This document shows positions 1 through 6,448 of a stretch of DNA of 9,483 nucleotides, piece after piece (position 1 is the first letter of the stretch; the number at the start of each line of letters is the position of its first letter). This DNA is from Comamonadaceae bacterium (GTDB lineage: Bacteria; Pseudomonadota; Gammaproteobacteria; Burkholderiales; Burkholderiaceae_C), in NCBI GenBank assembly GCA_947451445.1, contig CANFZJ010000090.1:1-9483 (forward strand), in the 5' to 3' direction. Below the pieces are notes generated by a model that saw only the letters and a list, made by a program, of their open reading frames with translations, was not told where the DNA came from and did no database searches. The translations under genes were made by a program, and so were the position numbers.

Positions 1-896
1 GGGGTGGCGTCGGTCACGTCCAGCTTGCAGTAGCGGTCGTCCCAGGCGGCGGCGTGCTGGCAAATGCGCTGGGCTTCGGCGCGCAGCAGCGGGATGTCCA
101 TGCCGTAGTCCACCCATAGGAACACCGTGCCCACCAGTTCGGGGCTGCGCCGCGACCAGTTCTGGAACGGGTTTTCAATAAACCACTGCAGCGGAATGAC
201 CAGGCGGCGCTGGTCCCAGATTTTCAACACCACGTAGGTGCCGGTGATCTCCTCCACCCGGCCCCATTCGCCCTGGACGATCAGCACGTCGTCGATGCGC
301 AGTGGCTGGCCTAGCGCAATCTGCAGCCCGGCGACCACGTTGCCCAACACTGGCCGCGCGGCCATGCCGACGACGATGCCGACCACCCCGGCCGAGGCCA
401 GCAGGCTGGCACCAAACTGGCGGGCTCCGGGGAAGGTCATCAAAATCGCTGCGAACCCGGTGACCAAAATGCCGAACACCAAGGTGTTGGCCAGCACCCG
501 GGCCTGGGTGTGTACGCGCTGGGCGGTCTGGCTGTTGTTGCCCTGCAAAGGGTGCAGGGTGATCAGCCCCTTTGCCGCGCCGCGCACCACCCGCAGACCC
601 AGCCAGGTCAGGCTGACCAACAGCAGCAACAGATTGACATGGCGCACGCCGTCGATGAGTGGAAAGTCGTGCGGTGCGACCTGCCACACCGCCTGCAAGG
701 CCAGCAGCGGCAGCAGAAGGCTGGTCGGCGCGATGCAGCTGCTCACAATGGCCGCAGACAGCGCAAAGCCACGCGTCACCCGGCGTAGCAGGGCCACGCC
801 TAGCGCGTGGGCCAGCAGCGCCAGCACCAACACCGCGCCTGCCGACAACAGCATGCGTAACGCCGAGTCGTCGGCCCAGGCGATCAGTGGGTGCAT
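1..896 (-). CDS. MscS-family mechanosensitive ion channel (C-terminus beyond the left edge)
   Basis: Inner-membrane channel of the small-conductance mechanosensitive type, expected to release solutes on hypo-osmotic shock. The frame is open from an ATG at 896 to the window edge, giving 298 residues with the C-terminus missing. Hydrophobic segments lie near residues 15-37, 47-70, 88-104 and 133-154. They are followed by the Gly/Ala-rich pore helix of the family at about 161-195 (AGVVGIVVGMAARPVLGNV within it). The MscS beta domain follows, with QPLRIDDVLIV at 197-207, GRVEEITG at 212-219 and IPLQWFIENPFQNWSR at 234-249. The extra N-terminal helices make it longer than E. coli MscS and closer to the larger multi-helix members. 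The start lies 6 nt after the purT stop, so the two are probably co-transcribed. No clear Shine-Dalgarno is visible. The family call is firm; the exact subtype is not. Confidence 0.92.
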   Translation of the reverse strand, partial: MHPLIAWADDSALRMLLSAGAVLVLALLAHALGVALLRRVTRGFALSAAIVSSCIAPTSLLLPLLALQAVWQVAPHDFPLIDGVRHVNLLLLLVSLTWLGLRVVRGAAKGLITLHPLQGNNSQTAQRVHTQARVLANTLVFGILVTGFAAILMTFPGARQFGASLLASAGVVGIVVGMAARPVLGNVVAGLQIALGQPLRIDDVLIVQGEWGRVEEITGTYVVLKIWDQRRLVIPLQWFIENPFQNWSRRSPELVGTVFLWVDYGMDIPLLRAEAQRICQHAAAWDDRYCKLDVTDAT

Positions 897-902
897 GGGG
901 TG

Positions 903-2105
903 TTACGCGGCGCGCGGCTTCACCAGCGCTGCGGCCTGCTTGGCGCGGCTGCGGGCGGCTTCCACGTCGGCGTCAAAGGCCAGGGCCACGCCCATGCGGC
1001 GCTTCACAAAGCTCTCGGGTTTGCCGAACAGGCGGATGTCGGTATGGGGCAGGCGCAGCGCCTCGGCCACGCCGTCAAAAACGATGCCCTGCGCGTCCAC
1101 GCCGCCGTAGATGACGGCGCTGGCACCGGGGCTTTTCAGCGCGGTGTTGACCGGCAGGCCCAGGATGGCACGGGCGTGCAGCTCAAACTCGTTTTGCCAC
1201 TGGGTGCACAGCGTGACCATGCCGGTGTCGTGCGGGCGCGGGCTGACTTCGCTGAACCACACGTCTTCGCCCTTCACGAACAGTTCCACGCCGAACAGGC
1301 CCTGGCCGCCCAGGTTGTCGGTCACGGTCTTGGCGATCTGGCGCGATGTGTCCAGCGCGGCCGGGTGCATGGGGTGCGGCTGCCAGCTTTCCACGTAGTC
1401 GCCGCTGATTTGCACGTGGCCGATGGGCTCGCAAAAATGGGTTTCTACCTGGCCGTCCGCCCCCAGGGCGCGCACGGTGAGCAGGGTGATTTCGTAGTCA
1501 AAGTCGATAAAGCCTTCGACGATGACGCGGCCATGGCTGACGCGGCCACCGGCCATGGCGGTGTCCCAGGCGGTTTTCACGTCGGCCGGGCCGCTGATCT
1601 TGCTCTGGCCCTTGCCGGAGCTGCTCATGACCGGCTTGACGATGCAGGGGTAGCCGATCTGGCTGTCGATGGCGGCTTGCAGCTCGGCCAGCGAATCGCA
1701 GAACACGTAGGGGCTGGTGGGTTGGCCCAGGGTTTCAGCGGCCAGGCGGCGGATGCCTTCGCGGTCCATCGTCAGGCGGGCGGCACGGGCGGTGGGAATG
1801 ACGCGCACCGTGCCGGCGGCTTCCAGCTCTTCCAGCATGGGGGTGGCGATGGCCTCGATCTCGGGCACCACCAGGTGCGGGCGCTCGGCTTCGATCAGGG
1901 CCTTGAGCTGGGCCGGGTCGCTCATGGTGATGGTGCGCGCAACGTGCGCCACCTGCTGGCCGGGGGCGTTTTCGTAGCGGTCTACCGCGATGGTCTCTAC
2001 GCCCAGGCGCTGCAGGGCGATCAGCACCTCTTTGCCTAACTCGCCGGAGCCGAGCAGCATGACTTTGGTTGCAGAAGGGGAGAGGGGGGTACCGAAGGTT
2101 TTCAT
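903..2105 (-). CDS. purT: Formate-dependent phosphoribosylglycinamide formyltransferase (GAR transformylase 2)
   Basis: Cytoplasmic ATP-grasp enzyme of purine synthesis that converts GAR, formate and ATP to formyl-GAR, an alternative to the folate-dependent PurN. The protein is complete at 400 aa, against about 392 for E. coli PurT, and can be aligned from memory over its whole length. Seen directly are the N-terminal GSGELGKE (19-26) and PEIEAIAT (81-88) that contact GAR, and the ATP-binding stretch IVKPVMSSSGKGQ (155-167). The metal-binding glutamates are in GVELFV (E274) and SEVSPRPHD (E286). The phosphate-binding FGKPE (360-364) and RR (369-370) are also present. All key residues of the family appear intact. 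The ATG at 2105 matches the usual N-terminus, although no strong ribosome binding site precedes it. It is the first gene of a likely two-gene unit with the MscS channel and is divergent from the substrate-binding protein gene. Confidence 0.97.
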   Translation of the reverse strand: MKTFGTPLSPSATKVMLLGSGELGKEVLIALQRLGVETIAVDRYENAPGQQVAHVARTITMSDPAQLKALIEAERPHLVVPEIEAIATPMLEELEAAGTVRVIPTARAARLTMDREGIRRLAAETLGQPTSPYVFCDSLAELQAAIDSQIGYPCIVKPVMSSSGKGQSKISGPADVKTAWDTAMAGGRVSHGRVIVEGFIDFDYEITLLTVRALGADGQVETHFCEPIGHVQISGDYVESWQPHPMHPAALDTSRQIAKTVTDNLGGQGLFGVELFVKGEDVWFSEVSPRPHDTGMVTLCTQWQNEFELHARAILGLPVNTALKSPGASAVIYGGVDAQGIVFDGVAEALRLPHTDIRLFGKPESFVKRRMGVALAFDADVEAARSRAKQAAALVKPRAA

Positions 2106-2295
2106 AGAGCGCTTTTGCTGACGGAGGGGAGTCGGGGAATTTAACCGAAGTCACCCCCGAAGAACCACTTGCGCCGCACGGTCGGTTTGTGGCCCAATCG
2201 CCGCCGTTCGAACACAAATAGGACGTACGCAGCGCCTCCCTGTGCCCCCTCCGGGCGGGCAGGGGACTTGCGTAAGTCCTGACAAAGATAAAAAA
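2106..2295. promoter_or_regulatory. Divergent intergenic region between purT and the substrate-binding protein gene
   Basis: This 190-bp stretch separates two genes read away from each other and must contain both start regions, unless purT or the binding protein is driven from within a neighbour. I do not see a convincing sigma-70 promoter, a purine operator of the E. coli PurR type, or a known riboswitch. The half next to the binding protein holds a 61-nt near-palindrome (listed separately) that ends 15 nt before its ATG. Confidence 0.4.
2220..2280. repeat. 61-nt near-palindromic element (small inverted-repeat or MITE-like unit, or leader hairpin)
   Basis: The outer arms AGGACGTACGCA (2220-2231) and TGCGTAAGTCCT (2269-2280) are inverted repeats matching at 11 of 12 positions. 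Inside them CCCTG (2238-2242) faces CAGGG (2260-2264), and the centre has GCCC facing GGGC. The right arm also contains a local hairpin, GGACTT-GCGT-AAGTCC (2264-2279). The whole can fold as one long hairpin on either strand. It lies just upstream of the binding-protein start, so it could be a mobile or REP-like repeat, a folded 5' leader, or a protein-binding site. I cannot tell these apart from a single copy. Confidence 0.5.
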
Positions 2296-3402
2296 ATGAA
2301 GAGACAGCTGCACACCGGTATCGCATTGCTTTTGGCGTGGGTCGGCCTGGCTGCCCAGGCGCAAATTCTGGTCGGCCAAACTGCGGGTTTTACCGGCCCG
2401 GTGGCTGTGGGGGTGAAGGAGTCCAGCGACGGTGCCAGGCTGTACCTGGACATGGTCAACGCCAAGGGCGGTGTGGCGGGGCAAAAGATCACGCTGCTGT
2501 CGATGGACGACAAGTTTGACCCGCAGCTGGCCGCCGATAACGCCCGCGTGCTGATCGAACTAAAGAACGTGGTGGCCCTGTTTCTAACGCGTGGCACACC
2601 CCACACCGAAGCCATCCTGCCGCTGTTGGACAAATACCGTATCCCCCTGGTGGGGCCGTCCACAGGGGCCATGGTGTTGCAACAGCCGGTGCGCAAATAC
2701 GTGTTCAACGTGCGCGCCACCTACCAGCGCGAGGCTGAAAAAGCCATCGCCCAGCAGGTCAGCAGTGGCCTCAGCAAAATAGCGTTGGTCGCCACCGACG
2801 ACAGCTTTGGCGCAGACGTTCTGGTGGGCGCCCAAAAGGGTTTGCAGAATGCCAAGCTGGAAGCGGTGGGGGTCTACAAGTTTGACCGCAGCAAGCCGGA
2901 TTTTTCCACGATTGCGCCCGCCGTGGTGCAGTCTGGCGCGCAAACCGTGTTGCTGGTGGCGTCCGGCGGCACGGCGGCCACGGCCATCCAGGCGCTGAAG
3001 GCGGCGGGCAGCACGGCGCAGTACGTCACCCTGTCCAACAATGCATCCAGCGGCTTCATTGCCAGCCTGGGTGCCAACGCACGCGGCGTGGTCGTCAGCC
3101 AGGTGTTCCCGCAAACGCTGGCCTACAGCCTGGTGCGGGAATGCGCCCAACTGGCCCGCGCCAAGGGCCTGGGCGACCCCAGCCCGGCCATGCTGGAAGG
3201 CTTTGCTGCCGCCAAGGTGCTGGTGGAGGGCCTGACCCGCACCGACGGCAAGCCCACCCGCGAGCGTCTGCAGGCCGCACTGGACAACCTGGGCAGGTTG
3301 GACATTGGCGGGCTGGAGATCACCTACAGCCCGACCAGCCACAAGGGGCTGGACTTTGCCGATCTGTCCATCATCAGCAGCGACGGCAAGTTCAAACGCT
3401 AA
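2296..3402 (+). CDS. Periplasmic ABC-type substrate-binding protein, branched-chain amino acid (LivK) fold
   Basis: Secreted periplasmic binding protein of the type I fold used by branched-chain amino acid and amide transporters (Peripla_BP_6 group), 368 aa. A clear Sec signal peptide covers residues 1-22 (charged MKRQ, hydrophobic core, then AQA before Q23). The ligand-cleft region TAGFTGPVAVGV follows near the start of the mature protein, with the usual GGVAGQKI segment near residue 55 and the PLVGPSTGA loop near 115-123. The ATG at 2296 is chosen over an in-frame ATG at 2242 because it places the signal peptide at the N-terminus. No strong Shine-Dalgarno is visible. No permease or ATPase gene lies beside it, so it is an orphan that may serve a distant transporter or act as a sensor. 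Its ligand cannot be read from the sequence. Its stop overlaps the stop of the convergent rutE-like gene by 4 nt. Confidence 0.88.
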   Translation: MKRQLHTGIALLLAWVGLAAQAQILVGQTAGFTGPVAVGVKESSDGARLYLDMVNAKGGVAGQKITLLSMDDKFDPQLAADNARVLIELKNVVALFLTRGTPHTEAILPLLDKYRIPLVGPSTGAMVLQQPVRKYVFNVRATYQREAEKAIAQQVSSGLSKIALVATDDSFGADVLVGAQKGLQNAKLEAVGVYKFDRSKPDFSTIAPAVVQSGAQTVLLVASGGTAATAIQALKAAGSTAQYVTLSNNASSGFIASLGANARGVVVSQVFPQTLAYSLVRECAQLARAKGLGDPSPAMLEGFAAAKVLVEGLTRTDGKPTRERLQAALDNLGRLDIGGLEITYSPTSHKGLDFADLSIISSDGKFKR

Positions 3403-3989
3403 ACGATGCTGCAAGCCGTATCAAACGGCAGGCGTGGGCCGCGCGGGTGGGTGCTGCCCTGTTCGCCGTAGCCGAGGTTGATCAAAAAGTTGGCCTTGAA
3501 GCGGCCATCGGCAAAAAACTGTTCGTTGACCTTGGCGGCGTCAAAGCCGCTCATGGGGCCGCAGTCCAGCCCCAGCTGGCGGGCGGCCAGGATCAGGTAG
3601 GCACCTTGCAGCGAACTATTGCGGTGCGCATTGCCTTCGGCCATGGCCGGGTTGTTGACAAACAGGGTCTTGGCGTCCATCGCCGGGAACTGTTCGGGCA
3701 AGTGGTCAAAAAAACGGGTGTCCATCGCCACGATGGCGGTGACCGGCGCGGCCATGGTCTTGTCGGCATTGCCGGGCGCCAGCGCCAGCTTGAGCTTGGC
3801 TTTGGCCTCGGGGCTGCGCACAAACACAAAACGGGCAGGCTGGCTGTTCATGGACGTGGGGCCCCACTTGGCCAGGTCGTACAGCTGGTGCAGCAGCGCG
3901 TCGGGCACGGGCTGGTCGGTGAACTTGCTAAAAGTGCGGGCGGTAAGGAAGCTTTGTTCCAGCGCGATGGTGGGCAGAGGGGGTGACAT
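3399..3989 (-). CDS. rutE: RutE-like nitroreductase-family protein (putative malonic semialdehyde reductase)
   Basis: FMN-dependent nitroreductase-fold protein of the RutE/HadB group. In E. coli, RutE reduces malonic semialdehyde to 3-hydroxypropionate in pyrimidine breakdown. The 196-aa length equals that of E. coli RutE, and the landmark motifs agree: ARTFSKF near 17, KWGPTSMNSQPARFVF near 41-56, APGNADKTMAAPVTAIVAMD near 71-90, RNSSLQGAYLILAARQLGLD near 122-141 and GPMSGFD near 143-149. A good Shine-Dalgarno AAGGAA (minus strand, 3998-3993) sits 3-4 nt before the ATG at 3989. No other rut gene is in the window, so the physiological substrate may differ from that in E. coli; a general enal or quinone reductase role is possible. 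The gene is separated from yfiB by about 100 bp containing a double-hairpin repeat. Confidence 0.85.
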   Translation of the reverse strand: MSPPLPTIALEQSFLTARTFSKFTDQPVPDALLHQLYDLAKWGPTSMNSQPARFVFVRSPEAKAKLKLALAPGNADKTMAAPVTAIVAMDTRFFDHLPEQFPAMDAKTLFVNNPAMAEGNAHRNSSLQGAYLILAARQLGLDCGPMSGFDAAKVNEQFFADGRFKANFLINLGYGEQGSTHPRGPRLPFDTACSIV

Positions 3990-4004
3990 GGGTTCCTTGT
4001 GTTT

Positions 4005-4045
4005 GCTATTTATTTAATAGCTGTTGGCGCACGTTCTATGTGCGC
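4005..4045. repeat. Double-hairpin intergenic repeat (REP-like)
   Basis: Two perfect stem-loops lie side by side: GCTATT-TATTT-AATAGC (4005-4021) and, after 5 nt, GCGCAC-GTTCTAT-GTGCGC (4027-4045). An AT-rich hairpin followed by a GC-rich hairpin resembles a small repeat I recall as common between genes in Comamonadaceae; this is memory, not a search. It fills much of the 103-nt gap between the end of yfiB and the start of rutE. It could slow RNA decay or attenuate read-through from the yfi operon. It has no U-tract, so it is not a standard Rho-independent terminator. Confidence 0.6.
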
Positions 4046-4092
4046 GGGATGGTGTTTTTATGGGTAGTCCGAATTTTGCTCTGCAAGCCGGG

Positions 4093-4623
4093 CTACTGCA
4101 CCGGTACGATCACCGCGACCCGGCGGTTTTGCAGGCGGCCCTCGGCGGTGTCGTTGTCTACTACCGGGCGGTCCTTGCCCAGGCCGCGCACCTGTATCTG
4201 CGCCAGCGGCAAGCCCTGCGCGGCCAGCACGCGGGCGACGGCTTCGGCGCGGCGCAGCGACAGGCTGTAGTTGGACTGCGCCGACCCCACGTTGTCGGTA
4301 TGCCCTTCGACCCGCAGGTGCGCGATGCCCAGCTGCGCCAGCGCCAGGCCAATGCGGCTGGCGCTGGCCTGGCTGTCGGCATCCAGCGCGTCGGATGCGG
4401 TGTCGAACAGCAATTTGCCCGATATGTCGAACTCCCAGCCCTCGTCGGTGCGTTTGAAGCCCAGGTTTTTTAAGGCGGTGGCGCGCTGCGTTTGCGGGTC
4501 TGCGGCGGGCGGTGGTGTCTGGCAGGCGGCCAAGACCAGCAGCGTGCCCGCACTTACCCAGCCCAGTAGTCGGCGGCGGTCAGCCTGGTGCACAGGGGGT
4601 AGGGGATGGCGCAATCGTGTCAA
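4093..4623 (-). CDS. yfiB: YfiB-like OmpA-family outer-membrane lipoprotein
   Basis: Predicted lipoprotein anchored in the outer membrane with a peptidoglycan-binding OmpA C-terminal domain, 176 aa. The signal ends in a lipobox LAAC, with C34 as the lipidated residue. A short linker leads to the OmpA domain (about 60-176). EGHTDNVGSAQSNYSLSLRRA places D110 and R125 exactly 15 residues apart, as for the diaminopimelate-binding D271/R286 of E. coli OmpA, and NRRV occurs near 166-169. In the Pseudomonas system YfiB sequesters YfiR and so frees the cyclase YfiN. Its position after yfiN in a YfiR-YfiN-YfiB order supports this role. The start is TTG at 4623, overlapping the yfiN stop in TTGA. A GTG ten codons later lacks a ribosome binding site. 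Without the context it would be called simply an OmpA-family lipoprotein. Confidence 0.86.
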   Translation of the reverse strand: MTRLRHPLPPVHQADRRRLLGWVSAGTLLVLAACQTPPPAADPQTQRATALKNLGFKRTDEGWEFDISGKLLFDTASDALDADSQASASRIGLALAQLGIAHLRVEGHTDNVGSAQSNYSLSLRRAEAVARVLAAQGLPLAQIQVRGLGKDRPVVDNDTAEGRLQNRRVAVIVPVQ

Positions 4624-5903
4624 AGTGGCTCCCTGAAGTCGCTGTTGTCGGAATGGGGGTTGAATATATGGTGCCCTCCGCGTTGGCGGGTTTTTACGCG
4701 GTACATGGCCCGGTCGGCGGCGCGCAGCAGTTGTTCGGCGGTGTGGCCGTGCAGCGGATAGATGGCGATGCCGATGCTGATGGACGGGACAATGTGCTGC
4801 CCGTGCCGCACTGCCAGTGGCGTGGCCATGCTGGCGATGATTTTGTCGGCAATGCGGGCGGCGTCTTCCGTGTTGTGCAGCGGAGCCAGCAGAACCGCAA
4901 ACTCGTCCCCCCCCAGGCGGGCTACCACGTCGTTTTCACGCACCTGCGCCTGCACCCGGCGCGCCACTTCGACCAGCAACGCATCCCCGGCGGCGTGGCC
5001 ATGCTGGTCGTTGACCAGCTTGAAGTGGTCGTTGTCCAGGTACAGCACCGCCAGCCCGCTGCCGGGGGGCTGGGCGTCTTGCAGCGCGCGGGTCAGGCGG
5101 CGGCGAAAGTAGGCCCGGTTGGGCAGGCCGGTCAGGCTGTCGTGGTTGGCCAGGTGTGCCAGAGACTGGTTGTCTTGCTGCATCTGCACCCGCTGCGCCG
5201 CGATTTCGACCAGCAGGGCGTTGAAGTCTTCGCCCAGTTGGTGCAGCTCGGCGATGCGGGTGGCGGGCGCGCGGGCGCTGGTGTGGTGCTCCCGCCGGGC
5301 CGTATCGGTCATGGCGATCAAGGCTTGCACGGGCTGCATGATGTCGCGCTGGATTTGCCGTGACAACTGGCGTACGGCCATAGCGCCCAATGCCACGCAG
5401 GCCAGCAAACCCGCCAGGCCGGTACCGATGAACCCCACAAATCCGGCCCCGTTGCCACGCAACTGCACCGTGCCGATTTGTTTGCCTTGGAACATGACCG
5501 GCGCGGTGCTGGGCTGGGGCAAGAGCAGGGCGGCGATGCGGTCGCCTACGGACTGCAGCAGGGTGTGCTGGGGCTGCAGGTACTGCCCCAGCAGCGTGCC
5601 GTGGCTGTCCACAATATCGGCGCTGGACAGGGCTTCTTGTTGCGCTATCAGCTCCAGCGATTCCTGGATGGCGGGGGTGTCTCTGAAGACCACCGCCGCC
5701 TCGACCGTGTAGGCAATCGAGCGGGCCATCAGTTGCAGGTTGTGCTGTACCGAGGTGCGCAGCGCCATCAAGGCGGCCAGGGTCAGCACCACACCGACGG
5801 ACAGCATCATCAGCATGGCCACTTTGAAGTGGGCTTGCTGCAGTATGGCCAGCAGGCTCATGCGCGGGCCCACGGGGGCGCTGGGGGTGGGCTGGGCCAT
5901 CAT
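4620..5903 (-). CDS. yfiN: YfiN/TpbB-like membrane diguanylate cyclase (HAMP-GGDEF)
   Basis: Inner-membrane enzyme that makes cyclic di-GMP from two GTP, 427 aa. Order of parts: cytoplasmic tail, first membrane helix (about 27-48), a periplasmic sensing segment of about 105 residues, second membrane helix (about 155-178), HAMP linker (about 178-231), GGDEF domain (about 250-415). The GGDEF motif is intact at 331-335. LTGLPNRAYF (257-266) and LDNDHFKLVND (289-299) supply the usual nucleotide and metal contacts. An inhibitory I-site RxxD (R322-D325) sits the standard five residues before GGDEF, so product inhibition is expected. No EAL domain follows. The architecture is that of YfiN of Pseudomonas, whose periplasmic domain is inhibited by YfiR. 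Its ATG overlaps the yfiR stop (ATGA), and a second ATG follows at 5900. The stop overlaps the yfiB start, so the three genes look translationally coupled. Confidence 0.93.
   Translation of the reverse strand: MMAQPTPSAPVGPRMSLLAILQQAHFKVAMLMMLSVGVVLTLAALMALRTSVQHNLQLMARSIAYTVEAAVVFRDTPAIQESLELIAQQEALSSADIVDSHGTLLGQYLQPQHTLLQSVGDRIAALLLPQPSTAPVMFQGKQIGTVQLRGNGAGFVGFIGTGLAGLLACVALGAMAVRQLSRQIQRDIMQPVQALIAMTDTARREHHTSARAPATRIAELHQLGEDFNALLVEIAAQRVQMQQDNQSLAHLANHDSLTGLPNRAYFRRRLTRALQDAQPPGSGLAVLYLDNDHFKLVNDQHGHAAGDALLVEVARRVQAQVRENDVVARLGGDEFAVLLAPLHNTEDAARIADKIIASMATPLAVRHGQHIVPSISIGIAIYPLHGHTAEQLLRAADRAMYRVKTRQRGGHHIFNPHSDNSDFREPL
4629..4634 (-). promoter_or_regulatory. Ribosome binding site that supports the TTG start of yfiB
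   Basis: AGGGAG on the minus strand lies 5 nt before the TTG at 4623, inside the last codons of yfiN. The spacing is right for that start and for no other nearby start. It is the only clear Shine-Dalgarno among the five genes of this run. Confidence 0.6.
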
Positions 5904-6448
5904 GGTGCCGGTTTGGGCGGGCGGCGTCCCAACCGCAGTACCTTGGGATTCAACCGTACGCTGCCACGCGCCACGGCATCCAGATTGACCTCAAACTGCA
6001 CATTGTTGCTGTCACTGATGTCCAGCGACACCATGCCCCCTGCTGCGCAGGCGGCAGACCGTTCGCACACGGTCAGCACCGGCTGGCCGATGAGTTGGAC
6101 CTGCATGCGCCGCCAGCTAGCCTCGTCCAAGACACCCAGATACAGCGCGTCGCACTGGGCGACTGCTTGGTATTCCACAGTGAGCCGCTGCGCCACGATA
6201 GGCCGCTGCACCAGCCCTTCCAGCCCTTCTTGCAAAAAGCGTTCGGCATGGACGCTGCGGCCCACCACACACAGGCGCAAAGGCGCCGATTCATCGGGCC
6301 AGCGGGCGTAGCTCAAGATGCCTACCAGGGTGTCTGGCATGCCCAGCCGCTCAATCGGCAGTGCGGGAGCTGCCCAGGCCGGGCCCAGGCTGGCCCAGAC
6401 GCACAGCGCTGCCCCCATGCACCGCAATGCCGCACGCAGGGTGCTCAT
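5900..6448 (-). CDS. yfiR: YfiR-family periplasmic inhibitor of the YfiN cyclase
   Basis: Periplasmic protein of the YfiR family (DUF4154), 182 aa from the ATG at 6448. A signal peptide ends in AWA before A27. The mature protein shows family marks: a Tyr-Ala-Arg-Trp-Pro segment near 47-51, RLCVVG near 58-63, and the closing FEVNLDAVARGSVRLNPKVL at about 152-171. Four mature cysteines are at 60, 99, 128 and 134. As I recall, P. aeruginosa YfiR has disulfides C71-C110 and C145-C152; the first spacing (39) is identical and the second nearly so. YfiR binds and silences YfiN under oxidising, unstressed conditions. The start is chosen because it gives the signal peptide and forms an ATGA overlap with the upstream Lrp-like gene. 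A longer reading from 6529 would bury the signal peptide. No Shine-Dalgarno is seen, consistent with coupling to the gene before it. Confidence 0.88.
   Translation of the reverse strand: MSTLRAALRCMGAALCVWASLGPAWAAPALPIERLGMPDTLVGILSYARWPDESAPLRLCVVGRSVHAERFLQEGLEGLVQRPIVAQRLTVEYQAVAQCDALYLGVLDEASWRRMQVQLIGQPVLTVCERSAACAAGGMVSLDISDSNNVQFEVNLDAVARGSVRLNPKVLRLGRRPPKPAP

Noticed and set aside
891..2039. Long plus-strand open frame opposite purT
   Set aside because: It is antisense to a complete, well-recognised PurT protein. Its translation is low-complexity with no family features, as expected of a mirror frame in high-GC DNA.
2242..2295. Upstream ATG start for the substrate-binding protein
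   Set aside because: It would add 18 residues encoded partly by the palindromic element and push the signal peptide inward; ATG 2296 gives a normal export signal.
2106..2295. ZTP, glycine or purine riboswitch in front of purT
   Set aside because: I could not find the conserved core motifs of these classes in the leader; only the palindromic element stands out, and it is nearer the other gene.
4512..5363. Plus-strand open frames opposite yfiN and yfiB
   Set aside because: The minus-strand GGDEF and OmpA domains are intact and overlap as an operon; the plus-strand products show no recognisable domain.
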